A stretch of DNA of 26,922 nucleotides. Source: a virus. Of the stretch, positions 12,296 to 20,278 are shown piece by piece. Position 1 is the first letter of the stretch; each line of letters begins with the position of its first letter. The position numbers and the translations under genes are program-made. The notes below the pieces were generated by a model. That model did not search any database and was not told the origin of the DNA. It was given only the letters and a program-made list of their open reading frames with translations. The stretch spans positions 1 through 26,922 of IMG/VR virus record IMGVR_UViG_3300009149_000226; one strand, 5' to 3'.

Positions 12296-15200
12296 ATGGG
12301 GAAGCAATTGCTTCAGGATACTGCCTTCCTTCGCTTCTCTATCGAAGAGAGCGCGGAAGGTGGGAAGTTGGTAGCTCGGGGTGAGTTCGCTCGCGCCGAT
12401 GTTCCAACGGCGAATAAGAGAATATATCCAGCTAAGCTCTGGAAGCGAGAGTTGAATAAGTTGTCAGAGGCAATTAACAAGCGCCGGGTGTTGGGTGAAC
12501 TTGACCACCCTTGTTTTATTGACAATGACTTCGATGTTTTGACTTCTGAGGGGTGGAAGCCTTTTTCGGAAGTGAAGGTCGGGTCTCAGGTTTGGTCTCG
12601 TGTAGAGCATAAGGCGGTTCTTTCTGAGGTCACTGGGATAACGGATCAGGATTATTGTGGTCCTGCGTATTTTGTTCACGGAAGAACATTCCAGGCTGGT
12701 TTCACGCCAGCTCACAAGTTCATCCTTGTGAATCGACCAGAGAGCAAGAATGAGCAGATTCAAGCGACCTTGCAAGAGATCGTTGAGAGTCCGAAATCGT
12801 TTGGTCATTCGGCAATTCCGAAGACAGCGATCTGGGAGTACAGAGGTCTGGACGAATTCGTTATTCCAGGAATACCTAATGCAAGTCAACGATTCAAGTA
12901 TGACATGCGGAATGACCTTGTGATTGATTCCAAGGTATTTGCGGCATTCATGGGAATCTATTTGTCTGAGGGTAATTGCAGTTCGGATACAACGGATACT
13001 TATGGGGTGTTCATCAGCCAAAAGACTGAATGGACAAAGGCCATGATCCAGTCTGACATTCTCGATAAGTTCCCTCATGATATTGAGTGGACTGAGAATA
13101 GTACAGGGTTTTATACGGCTGATGCTCGTTTGTATTCCTATCTCAAAAAGCTTGGGACTTGCTATGACAAGTACATCCCCGCTGAAGTGAAGAACCTTGG
13201 TCCAGATGCTCTTCACGAGCTTTTGTATTGGTTCTGTATTGGGGATGGTCGGTTTGTTCACGCGAACAAAAAGCAAGAATCAGAGCAGACATTCAAGCAA
13301 GAGTTTTGTGAGTCCATCCTTACGGGAGCAAAGAGAACTAGAACTGATATGTTCTCCGTTTCCAAAACGTTGATTGATGACTTGCATGAATGCCTAGTGA
13401 AGACGGGGAAGGCCGGTAGTGTTTCAGTTATCGTTCCTACTGATGACTACTTGTACGCGGGGCGTCTCATTAAATCTGAGAACAAAAAGCCTTTGTATCA
13501 GCTCCATGTTTGTGGAGCGAAAAACGTGTGGATGGATCCTCGGTTTTTGAAGATCGATGAGATTCTCCATGACGGAAGGATTTTTTGTTTGTCAGTGACT
13601 CATGGGAATTTCTACGTTCGCAAGAATGGAAACACATTCTGGACGGGTAATTCTGACGGTAAGACGAAACTTCAGCGAGTTTCACATGTCATTACCAACC
13701 TCCAAATGAACGAGGATGGTCAGATCATTGGTGAGCTTGAAGTTATCGACACACCGAATGGCAAGACTCTTGCGGCGATTCGTAATGCCAATTGTGAGAT
13801 CGGTGTTTCGTCTCGTGGGTATGGCTCGGTCAAGGTAAATGAAGAGGGATATGACGTTGTTCAAGAGGACTTTGGTCTGATGACATTTGATGCAGTGAGT
13901 GACCCAGCGGTCACCTCTTCATATCCTGATTTCTCTATGGAGCAAAAAGACAAAAGGGATGATCAGATGATTCTGAAAGAGTCCGCGATTGCGGACGCCA
14001 AAAAGATGATGCTTGATTACAAAATTCCCTTTGAGGACATCATTCAAAGAGGAAAAGAAATAGTCGTAACTTTTGTCAAAGAAACATTGGCAAAGAAGTT
14101 CGCTAAGCTTTTCGATCTCTATGGTGGTGATAGCGTCTCTGTTGAGCCAGAAAATGATTTGTGGCTTGTGAAGGGAACGGCACCTGTTGAGGAGTCACTC
14201 GCGCAAGTTTGCGAAGCGTGGGGAGAGGACACTGATGATGGGGAATGTGTTGAGCAAGCTCCACAGGATGTAGCTTCAAGGCAAGCGCACATTGCTTCGA
14301 TGAAGGCTGAGGTAGACAAGGCCAAAAAGGAGTCTCCTCAAGATGCAAAGGAATTGGAGCGTTCCATGAATGATCTTTCGAAAAAATGGGGCGTGGATCC
14401 AAAGTTGGTCACGCCAAAGCAGGAAGTGGTTGAGGCTGAGCCTGGAATTGATACACCGCCAGAAGGTGACGAGAACCCTGAAGCTCCTGAGGGCGCTTTG
14501 GAACCAGAAATGCCCCCAGTGGGAGACAAGCCGGTTTCGGATGCTCTCTCTGATGATGTGGGTGATTTTTGGGTTCTCACCAAGGGGACTCCCCAGTCAC
14601 AAGAGCCGAACATTTTGTTCAAGACGAATATCCCCAAGATGGTCACCCAAGGTTCGAAGGGTCTCGCACCTGAAGACGTGGTCGCCATTGCGAAGAAGGC
14701 TGACAGCCTGAAGGATGGAGCTAAGCGAATCCTCGCTTCATTGCACTCTGGCAGTGAGGAGTATTTGGCTTCCAGGTTCACCCAAAAGGCCGACCTGCCC
14801 ATCCCTGCCTCGGACGAGCCAGAGGCCGACACGTCGCCTTCTGAGCCTCTTGAGCCAGCAATCCCTGAGGAGCAACCAGAACAACGTCAAATTGCTCTTG
14901 AGTGGGCTGTTGATCAGGTGACTCCAATCCTCAAAGAGAAACTGATTGGGGAGTTCGAAGAGGCTTATCAGCAGAAGGTTGCCGGTATTCTCGATGAGAA
15001 CCGAAAGCTCAAGGAAGAGAACTTTGGTCTCGGCGCGATTTCAAAGGATCTCGGATTCTCCTTGTTCCTTGAGAGAAATTGCTCAAAGCATCCTCGGTTC
15101 CAGCAGATCAAGGAGTCCTTAAAGGGATTCAAGCATGTTGAGTCGATTGAGGAGCTGAAAACCATTTGCGCACCTTACATCGAGGAGAGCAAAGAGCTTG

Positions 15201-15664
15201 AGAGACAGGAGTCTGTTTCGAACAAGATGAAGGTTCAGAAGTTCGAGGAGCGGGTTGAGGAGCTTCAGGAGCGGATCCAAGGGCTAGTGGGAGAGAACAA
15301 GCGCCTTACGGAAGACGCGATGAAGATGAGCAATTTGATGGAGGGATATGAGCACCGCATGTATCTGGATAAGAAACTTGTGGGTAATCCAAACGCTGTT
15401 CAGATTCGAACTCTTTTTGAGAGCCGGAATCCGACGAGCCGGGAAGAAGTGAATACGATTGTTGGAGCGTACCGTCAAAAAGTTGAAAATGGACCGTCAC
15501 TAATTGAGGCTGTTCAGTCGTCTTTGAAGCGTCGTCGTCTCCCTACTAACAATCTCGTAGAATCTTCACTTCGTCCTACATTACCAAAGAAAAAGCCTCA
15601 GGTGGTTCCAGGAACTGATTTGCCTATCGAAGATTTCGATAAGCTCTCTGGCATTACCCCCTAA
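12296..15664 (+). CDS. Prohead protease-scaffold fusion containing an intein
   Basis: The ORF has 1122 codons; removing the intein (residues 73-452) leaves 742 residues. The first part is a T4 gp21-like prohead protease (peptidase U9/S80): V-L-G-E-L-D-H71-P with the likely catalytic His, R-V-S-H-V-I-T-N-L, and I-G-V-S-S-R-G (503-508) with the likely Ser nucleophile. After about residue 550 come acidic low-complexity linkers and long helices, including a coiled coil around 960-1040, typical of a scaffold core. So protease (gp21) and scaffold (gp22), separate genes in T4, appear fused here. AAGGAG precedes ATG 12296. The last residues are Pro/Lys-rich. The protease would cut the core, the capsid protein and itself. 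Confidence 0.88.
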   Translation: MGKQLLQDTAFLRFSIEESAEGGKLVARGEFARADVPTANKRIYPAKLWKRELNKLSEAINKRRVLGELDHPCFIDNDFDVLTSEGWKPFSEVKVGSQVWSRVEHKAVLSEVTGITDQDYCGPAYFVHGRTFQAGFTPAHKFILVNRPESKNEQIQATLQEIVESPKSFGHSAIPKTAIWEYRGLDEFVIPGIPNASQRFKYDMRNDLVIDSKVFAAFMGIYLSEGNCSSDTTDTYGVFISQKTEWTKAMIQSDILDKFPHDIEWTENSTGFYTADARLYSYLKKLGTCYDKYIPAEVKNLGPDALHELLYWFCIGDGRFVHANKKQESEQTFKQEFCESILTGAKRTRTDMFSVSKTLIDDLHECLVKTGKAGSVSVIVPTDDYLYAGRLIKSENKKPLYQLHVCGAKNVWMDPRFLKIDEILHDGRIFCLSVTHGNFYVRKNGNTFWTGNSDGKTKLQRVSHVITNLQMNEDGQIIGELEVIDTPNGKTLAAIRNANCEIGVSSRGYGSVKVNEEGYDVVQEDFGLMTFDAVSDPAVTSSYPDFSMEQKDKRDDQMILKESAIADAKKMMLDYKIPFEDIIQRGKEIVVTFVKETLAKKFAKLFDLYGGDSVSVEPENDLWLVKGTAPVEESLAQVCEAWGEDTDDGECVEQAPQDVASRQAHIASMKAEVDKAKKESPQDAKELERSMNDLSKKWGVDPKLVTPKQEVVEAEPGIDTPPEGDENPEAPEGALEPEMPPVGDKPVSDALSDDVGDFWVLTKGTPQSQEPNILFKTNIPKMVTQGSKGLAPEDVVAIAKKADSLKDGAKRILASLHSGSEEYLASRFTQKADLPIPASDEPEADTSPSEPLEPAIPEEQPEQRQIALEWAVDQVTPILKEKLIGEFEEAYQQKVAGILDENRKLKEENFGLGAISKDLGFSLFLERNCSKHPRFQQIKESLKGFKHVESIEELKTICAPYIEESKELERQESVSNKMKVQKFEERVEELQERIQGLVGENKRLTEDAMKMSNLMEGYEHRMYLDKKLVGNPNAVQIRTLFESRNPTSREEVNTIVGAYRQKVENGPSLIEAVQSSLKRRRLPTNNLVESSLRPTLPKKKPQVVPGTDLPIEDFDKLSGITP
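12512..13651 (+). mobile_element. LAGLIDADG intein in the prohead protease
   Basis: The 380-residue intein begins at Cys73, straight after L-D-H-P, and ends at Asn452 before Ser453. Block A is C-F-I-D-N-D-F-D-V-L-T-S-E-G-W. Block B includes F-T-P-A-H-K-F-I-L near residue 140. The last block is G-N-F-Y-V-R-K-N-G then F-W-T-G-N. The penultimate residue is Gly instead of His, a variant I recall from other phage inteins. The central endonuclease has two LAGLIDADG-type helices, A-F-M-G-I-Y-L-S-E-G (217-226) and L-Y-W-F-C-I-G-D-G (310-318), with acidic E225 and D317. This is a conventional in-frame homing intein, unlike the one in terminase. Confidence 0.92.
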
Positions 15665-15680
15665 TAAACAAATCATTTGG

Positions 15681-15689
15681 TGATATATT
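15681..15689 (+). promoter_or_regulatory. Extended -10 promoter-like element before the capsid gene
   Basis: TGA followed by TATATT matches an extended -10 element (TGnTATAAT with one mismatch). No good -35 is present. It lies 80 bases upstream of the capsid start, just before the hairpin at 15693, and could raise expression of the major capsid gene above the rest of the operon. Confidence 0.35.
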
Positions 15690-15692
15690 CAG

Positions 15693-15733
15693 AACAGTGC
15701 GGACGTCGCGACACTTTGTCGCCGCACTGTTTT
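15693..15733 (+). terminator. Long hairpin between protease and capsid genes
   Basis: AACAGTGCG (15693-15701) pairs perfectly with CGCACTGTT (15723-15731). An inner stem GCGACA/TGTCGC with a 3-base loop sits on top, offset by a 6-base bulge. A short T-run at 15730-15733 overlaps the end of the 3' arm. It may partly end transcription from upstream, or act as a stabilising 5' leader for the capsid mRNA if the element at 15681 is used. Confidence 0.5.
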
Positions 15734-15768
15734 GCTTCGCACAAAGCATTTTTGTTGGAGGTTTTTGT

Positions 15769-17211
15769 ATGCAGCTTATGGAGTCGGGCGCTCAGAGCGT
15801 TCACAACCAGTCCTATGTCCACGATCTTCGCAAGAAGTGGGACAAACTTCTCAAGGGTGTTCGTAACGAGCACACTGCAAACTCAATGGCGATCCTGTAT
15901 GAAAATCAGGCTAACCACATGCAGTCTCTGAAAGAGAACACTGATACAGGGAACGTCGGTTCCTATCTCAAATTTGTGTTCCCTCTTCTTCGTCGCGTTT
16001 GGCCGAACCTGATCGCCAACGAGATCGTTTCGGTTCAGCCGATGACAGCTCCTATCGGCGGCGTCTTCTATTTCGATCTGAAATACGGATCGACCAAGGG
16101 CAAGGTCACTGCTGGTGACACCCTGGTGAAAGACTTCAACCGCTACTACTCTTCTGAGATTATCGATGAAGAGATTGTTGGTGCCGGTGACGGTATTGCT
16201 GTGTCCTTTACGAGCACACTGGACTACGTTCCTGTGCGCCCTTTGTCAGTGACTGTTTCCGCAACCATCGGTGGAAACATCTACACCGCAACCGATAATG
16301 GTTCTGGTGTGCTTGCTGGTACAGGTCCTACTGGTGCAATTGCTGGTACCGTGAACTACGTTACTGGTGCTGTCAGTGTCACTTACAATGCGGCTGATCC
16401 CGCTGATGCTGCTACCAATGTTGTTGCAAAATACAACTACAACATGGAAGCAAACACGAACATTCCCCAGGTGAATATCGATATTCAGCTCGTGGAAGTC
16501 AAAGCGACTTCTCGCAAGTTGAAGGCACTCTGGAGTTCTGAGGCTGCTGAAGACCTCAAGGCATTCCATGGAATCGATGCAGAGAGTGAGATCGTTGCTG
16601 GCGTTGCTGCTGACATCTCTCTCGAACTCGACCGTGAAATCATACAGGATCTCTACGAAGCTTCTTCGCTTTATCCTGTGACGTTTGACCTTACGACGAT
16701 CCCCACTGCGACTCCTGAGCTGTTCCACATTCGCTCGCTCATCACAGTGTTGACTCGTTGTTCGAATCAGATTCACAAGGACACTCTCCGTGGTCCTGCG
16801 AACTGGATCGTCACTGGTCCCGATGTGTCCGCTCTCCTTGAGCAGCTCTCGACCCACGGTGACTTCCGTCCTGTGTTCTCCGATATGTCTGGCGACAAGA
16901 TTGAACAGCCACACACGTTCGGCGTTTACAAGACCGGAACGCTCAGCTCCAAGTGGATCGTTTACAAGGATCCGTTCTTCCCTGTGACCAATCCTGGAAG
17001 CGGAGCTGGTGTTGGCGAATTGCTGATGGGCTACAAAGGCCAGTCATTCGTAGATGCTGGGTACGTGTGGGCACCATACGTCCCTCTGCAAGTGACTCAG
17101 TCGTTCCTGGATCCGGCTGACTTCGTAATCCGAAAAGGTATGCGGACTCGATACGCAAAGAAACTTCTTCGGAGCGAATTCTACAAGCGCGTCCGCGTAA
17201 TCAACCTGTAA
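15769..17211 (+). CDS. Major capsid protein (T4 gp23-like)
   Basis: This 480-residue protein forms the head shell. The segment R-R-V-W-P-N-L-I-A-N-E-I-V-S-V-Q-P-M (75-92) closely parallels T4 gp23 (RRAIPNLIAFDICGVQPM). V-E-V-K-A-T-S-R-K-L-K-A and the terminal half also follow the gp23 fold. Residues about 138-226 are a Gly/Thr/Val-rich beta domain, probably a decoration-type insertion. ATG 15769 is preceded by GGAGG at a seven-base spacing; the same frame extends upstream but without a ribosome site. L-K-E at 54-56 matches the hydrophobic-x-Glu pattern and the position where T4 gp23 is cut by its protease, so the first 56 residues are likely removed. Confidence 0.95.
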   Translation: MQLMESGAQSVHNQSYVHDLRKKWDKLLKGVRNEHTANSMAILYENQANHMQSLKENTDTGNVGSYLKFVFPLLRRVWPNLIANEIVSVQPMTAPIGGVFYFDLKYGSTKGKVTAGDTLVKDFNRYYSSEIIDEEIVGAGDGIAVSFTSTLDYVPVRPLSVTVSATIGGNIYTATDNGSGVLAGTGPTGAIAGTVNYVTGAVSVTYNAADPADAATNVVAKYNYNMEANTNIPQVNIDIQLVEVKATSRKLKALWSSEAAEDLKAFHGIDAESEIVAGVAADISLELDREIIQDLYEASSLYPVTFDLTTIPTATPELFHIRSLITVLTRCSNQIHKDTLRGPANWIVTGPDVSALLEQLSTHGDFRPVFSDMSGDKIEQPHTFGVYKTGTLSSKWIVYKDPFFPVTNPGSGAGVGELLMGYKGQSFVDAGYVWAPYVPLQVTQSFLDPADFVIRKGMRTRYAKKLLRSEFYKRVRVINL

Positions 17212-17228
17212 TCATTCAGGTTGTAACA

Positions 17229-17261
17229 AGTCCCTTGTGATTAAATAACACACAAGGGACT
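17229..17261 (+). terminator. Strong hairpin after the capsid gene
   Basis: AGTCCCTTGTG (17229-17239) and CACAAGGGACT (17251-17261) form a perfect 11-bp stem with an 11-base loop, 18 bases after the capsid stop. No long T-run follows. It probably ends or stabilises the capsid transcript. Confidence 0.6.
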
Positions 17262-17313
17262 GTTCATCCCCTTTCCTGCTATAAACCCAGCGGGATCCAA
17301 GTGATAAAATAAT

Positions 17314-17341
17314 TTGACTACTCATCAGATCTTCCGATAAG
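17314..17341 (+). promoter_or_regulatory. Possible promoter for the endonuclease-methyltransferase
   Basis: TTGACT (17314-17319, five of six) and GATAAG (17336-17341, four of six) are separated by 16 bases in an AT-rich gap. It would give a roughly 25-base leader before ATG 17374 and let this gene be expressed apart from the head operon. Confidence 0.4.
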
Positions 17342-17373
17342 ACCCTTAGGGTACTTCGTGGAGGGTTACCGGG

Positions 17374-19602
17374 ATGAGTCAAATGAAACAAGATGCGGCC
17401 AAGATTCTTGATTTTTTGCAGTCAGGGCTTCGAGATCGCACGCCTGACTACTGGTGGTTTCTGGGTTTGATTTTTGGTGATGGGAACATCTACCGGAAGA
17501 AATCGACAGCTCGCCTTTCGGTTTGTTGCAATGCCTACTTGAGAAGTGTTGTCTTGCGGTACGTGGGACCATTCCACGTCTATCCGAGAAAGAACGACGT
17601 TTTTGATCTCTATATCCACTCTCATGACTTAATCAATTTCTATGAGAACAACTATGGATTGTGTGGACCAAAATCCGACAAGGTTTTTGTACCCGAAGGT
17701 CTGTTACAGGGTGAGTTCTTTCATTTTGTAAGAGGATTCTTTGACGCGGACGGGACCGTAGGTGTCTATGTTCCTAAGAGAGAAAAATCAGAAAACCCCT
17801 CATTGAAGGCTTCAATCGCAAGCAAGAGCCATCTGTTACTCTCCAAGATTCAAGAAGTTTGCCTTTCTCTCGATATCAATTGCAGAATAAATAAGAGCAC
17901 GAAGGTTATGGGGGACAAGGAATTCACCATATTCAATCTTTCTTTTTGCGGAGAATATGCCAAATTATTTCTAGAGTTGATGTACAGAGACAAGGGGTTT
18001 ATGTTCTCTGATTACAAATACATGAGATATCAGAACTACCTTAAATCCGAATCGGGATGGTCAGTGTGCTTGGAGTGTGGGGCGAAAGCTTTTTCTTCCA
18101 TGCTCTGTTATTCGTGTTTGGGGAAGTCGCAAAGAAAGCAGTGTTCATGTGGTAAAAGAGCCCTTGCAAATGGGGTCTGTAGTGCCATGCATAGCTACTA
18201 CGACAGGAATAATCTTCTTCCAATTTTGAGATACCTAAGGAAGAAGAGCATCTCGCCAGAGAAGGCAGTTGAGAGTGGTGACTTCAATGTGATCGATAAG
18301 ATGTTGCATATGAATCTCGTGTCGTTTTATCAAGCCAAACATGAAGGTTCTCTTTCCTTTGCAGAGGTGAACGACGGAGAGGTAATCGATAATTTGCCAG
18401 GGCAATTCAATAAGGCGAGAATCAATAACAAGAAAATGAAACCAGCTAGTTGGTTCTTCGTTGAGGATGCGTTCTCTTTGATGAAAGAGATGAAGGAACG
18501 CTTCTCTATTGAGTCAGTATTTGATCCTTTTGCTGGCTGGGGCGCTCGTGCGAGTGGTGCCATATTGAATGGGCTCCGATACACCGGGCAAGATATGAAC
18601 CAATATTTGGTGCATGAGTTGAGAGAGGTATTTTCCTTCAGAAATGATGTGTCATTTGGTGTCGTCAATTCCTTCTATTCGGAACCAGTTGATGCCGGTC
18701 TTCTTTTTACTTGCCCCCCATACTGGGGAGCTGAGGACTATGGATACAAAGGGAATTACCGAGAGACTTATGGGGAATATGAAAGGTTCTTGTCAAGGCT
18801 TTTGAGGACAGTCATTTTGTTTCATAGGAAGGAATCATCAAAGGCCGCTTGTATTTGTCTGGAAGATTTCTATGTGAGAGGGAAGAAGTATCCGTTCTAC
18901 CAAGACATGATATCCAAATTCGAAGAGGTTGGGTTTCATGTTGAGGAGCGGGTATTTAGGGAGATGAAGCTATGGAATGGGAAGAGAACCAAGGAGTATA
19001 AAGCTCTTGTGTTGGACTTCTCTAAGGCTGAGGTGAGAGCTACGGTTAGTTCACGAGGTCAAACCAAGACGTTCTCAGTTTGTTCCATGTGTGAAGAGAA
19101 AGCTTTTTCTGATGGTCTTTGCAAAAAGCACTATGGTTATTTTCATACAAAAATGCGTGCAAAGTCAGACGAGATAACTGATCCTTTGTCGTTGTTTACT
19201 TCGAGGCCAGACCTTTGGGAAAAGATAACGGAGAGAAAGGGAGTGGTTCGGATCGTAGAAAGAGAAAGCAAGGGAACGAAGCCGAGGAGACCGGCGAACG
19301 GAGACCTTGGATACTGCAAGCTCTGTGATGCTTTTGTTCATTGCTCTGGTCTTTGCAAAAAGCATTATGCGCGGTTTCAGTATAGGAAGGCGGCAGGGGA
19401 GGTTCAGACCGTGGAGGAGTTTGTGAAGTCTGGGGTTCTCAAAAAGACTTCTGGTGTGGAGGGGAAGCTCGGGGAGAAGTACATTCGTCTTGAGCCGAAC
19501 GGTCGCTACATGGTCATGATCAAGAGGGTTCGTCATGGGACGTTCAAGACGCTTTCTGAGGCTGTCGAGAAGCGGGATGAGGTCCTGAGGGAGTCTACCT
19601 GA
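17374..19602 (+). CDS. LAGLIDADG endonuclease fused to DNA methyltransferase, zinc fingers and AP2-like domain
   Basis: This is a 742-residue multidomain protein. Residues 20-210 form a LAGLIDADG homing endonuclease with both helices: W-F-L-G-L-I-F-G-D-G (28-37) and F-V-R-G-F-F-D-A-D-G (118-127). Residues 232-270 hold three Cys pairs. Residues 355-550 form an amino-methyltransferase: S-V-F-D-P-F-A-G-W-G-A-R (381-392, SAM motif I) and T-C-P-P-Y-W (446-451, catalytic motif IV, the PPY type that methylates adenine N6 or cytosine N4). Two similar zinc fingers follow, C-S-M-C/G-L-C-K-K-H-Y (570-587) and C-K-L-C/G-L-C-K-K-H-Y (648-665). The last 40 residues look like the AP2-type DNA-binding domain found in homing endonucleases. 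No extein is present, so it is free-standing. GGAGGG precedes the ATG. Confidence 0.88.
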   Translation: MSQMKQDAAKILDFLQSGLRDRTPDYWWFLGLIFGDGNIYRKKSTARLSVCCNAYLRSVVLRYVGPFHVYPRKNDVFDLYIHSHDLINFYENNYGLCGPKSDKVFVPEGLLQGEFFHFVRGFFDADGTVGVYVPKREKSENPSLKASIASKSHLLLSKIQEVCLSLDINCRINKSTKVMGDKEFTIFNLSFCGEYAKLFLELMYRDKGFMFSDYKYMRYQNYLKSESGWSVCLECGAKAFSSMLCYSCLGKSQRKQCSCGKRALANGVCSAMHSYYDRNNLLPILRYLRKKSISPEKAVESGDFNVIDKMLHMNLVSFYQAKHEGSLSFAEVNDGEVIDNLPGQFNKARINNKKMKPASWFFVEDAFSLMKEMKERFSIESVFDPFAGWGARASGAILNGLRYTGQDMNQYLVHELREVFSFRNDVSFGVVNSFYSEPVDAGLLFTCPPYWGAEDYGYKGNYRETYGEYERFLSRLLRTVILFHRKESSKAACICLEDFYVRGKKYPFYQDMISKFEEVGFHVEERVFREMKLWNGKRTKEYKALVLDFSKAEVRATVSSRGQTKTFSVCSMCEEKAFSDGLCKKHYGYFHTKMRAKSDEITDPLSLFTSRPDLWEKITERKGVVRIVERESKGTKPRRPANGDLGYCKLCDAFVHCSGLCKKHYARFQYRKAAGEVQTVEEFVKSGVLKKTSGVEGKLGEKYIRLEPNGRYMVMIKRVRHGTFKTLSEAVEKRDEVLREST

Positions 19603-19792
19603 ACCGCTGTTTGCGTTTCACCATTCTCGTGACTTCGTCCTCGTCCCTGAGGCGCCCGTTTCGAATATCAATGATGATGTGACTGATAGCGATTTCACAG
19701 ACGTTGTACTTGGTGGAAAGTTTCCGAGCTAGCTTGACGAGGTCAGTTGTCCGGACGTCTGGATTTTCTTTGTCAGCAGTTGTCTCCGTCAT
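19595..19792 (-). CDS. Small protein next to the HU-like gene
   Basis: This 65-residue protein starts at an ATG (19790-19792) inside the last codons of the HU-like gene in another frame, overlapping it by 20 bases, with GAGGA upstream. The sequence T-T-D-L-V-K-L-A-R-K-L-S is followed by A-I-S-H-I-I-I-D-I-R-N-G and a basic end. The helical N-terminal part loosely recalls the HU N-terminus, but the beta arm is missing. Its stop overlaps the end of the convergent endonuclease-methyltransferase gene by eight bases. The function is unknown; co-expression with the HU-like protein is likely. Confidence 0.65.
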   Translation of the reverse strand: MTETTADKENPDVRTTDLVKLARKLSTKYNVCEIAISHIIIDIRNGRLRDEDEVTRMVKRKQRFR

Positions 19793-20201
19793 CAGATTCA
19801 TCCTCGTCTTGTTCCAGACTCTCAACTGCTTCGTTCACATCGTCACACTCATCGCCAACGTCGTAGAGGTCGATTCCTTTGTTCAGATAGAAATCTAGCT
19901 TGCGACACATTTGGAATTTGATTCCATACCGCTCAGGAATTGCGATAGGCTCACCTGTCATGGGGTTTCGGCCTTTCCTTACGGCAAGGGTCCTCATGCG
20001 CATGACGCCAACGCTGTTGAGCCTGATGCTCTTTTTTTCTTTGATCTGTTCCCCGAGGATTTCACAAACCAAGTCACAAATGCGTTTGACGTTCCCCTTG
20101 GTGATCCCAGGAGAGCGTTTGGCTGCTTCGGTAATCAGATCTTTGGTAGTGAAGGTATCAGGCACTTTTTTCCGGCTCTGGTTTTCTTGACGTTCGTTCA
20201 T
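19773..20201 (-). CDS. HU/IHF-family DNA-binding protein with acidic tail
   Basis: This 142-residue protein belongs to the HU/IHF family that bends and compacts DNA. The helical dimerisation part is at 19-55. The family signature G-R-N-P-M-T-G-E-P-I-A-I-P (77-89), which forms the DNA-gripping beta arm, is intact. Residues 117-142 are an added, strongly acidic tail not found in ordinary HU and possibly regulatory. I chose the ATG at 20199-20201 because GGGAGG lies seven bases upstream; a longer frame exists but lacks this. A near-consensus promoter lies just before it. It may shape phage DNA for replication, transcription or packaging. Confidence 0.92.
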   Translation of the reverse strand: MNERQENQSRKKVPDTFTTKDLITEAAKRSPGITKGNVKRICDLVCEILGEQIKEKKSIRLNSVGVMRMRTLAVRKGRNPMTGEPIAIPERYGIKFQMCRKLDFYLNKGIDLYDVGDECDDVNEAVESLEQDEDESDDGDNC

Positions 20202-20222
20202 TGCTAACCTCCCAGTTTTTGG

Positions 20223-20251
20223 ATTATACAAACAAACAGAAACCTTGTCAC
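20223..20251 (-). promoter_or_regulatory. Sigma70-type promoter for the HU-like gene
   Basis: On the minus strand GTGACA (20246-20251, five of six) is followed by exactly 17 bases and a perfect TATAAT (20223-20228). The predicted leader is about 15 bases and contains the GGGAGG ribosome site. This is the best promoter in the window and implies use of the host's housekeeping RNA polymerase. Confidence 0.8.
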
Positions 20252-20278
20252 TCTAAGGAAAACTCACGGGAGGTCAGA

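Noticed and set aside
12464-13276. 270-codon minus-strand frame opposite the protease intein, considered as a second antisense nuclease
   Set aside because: No HNH, LAGLIDADG or GIY motif is visible, and codon boundaries coincide with the plus frame, a phase in which long shadow frames are common. The plus-strand intein already has its own nuclease.
15697-15768. N-terminal extension of the capsid protein by 24 residues
   Set aside because: The extension is coded by the hairpin region and lacks a ribosome site, while ATG 15769 has GGAGG at ideal spacing.
16246-16914. 222-codon minus-strand frame opposite the capsid gene
   Set aside because: No recognisable domain, Arg/Cys/His-rich shadow composition, and it lies across a highly conserved capsid gene.
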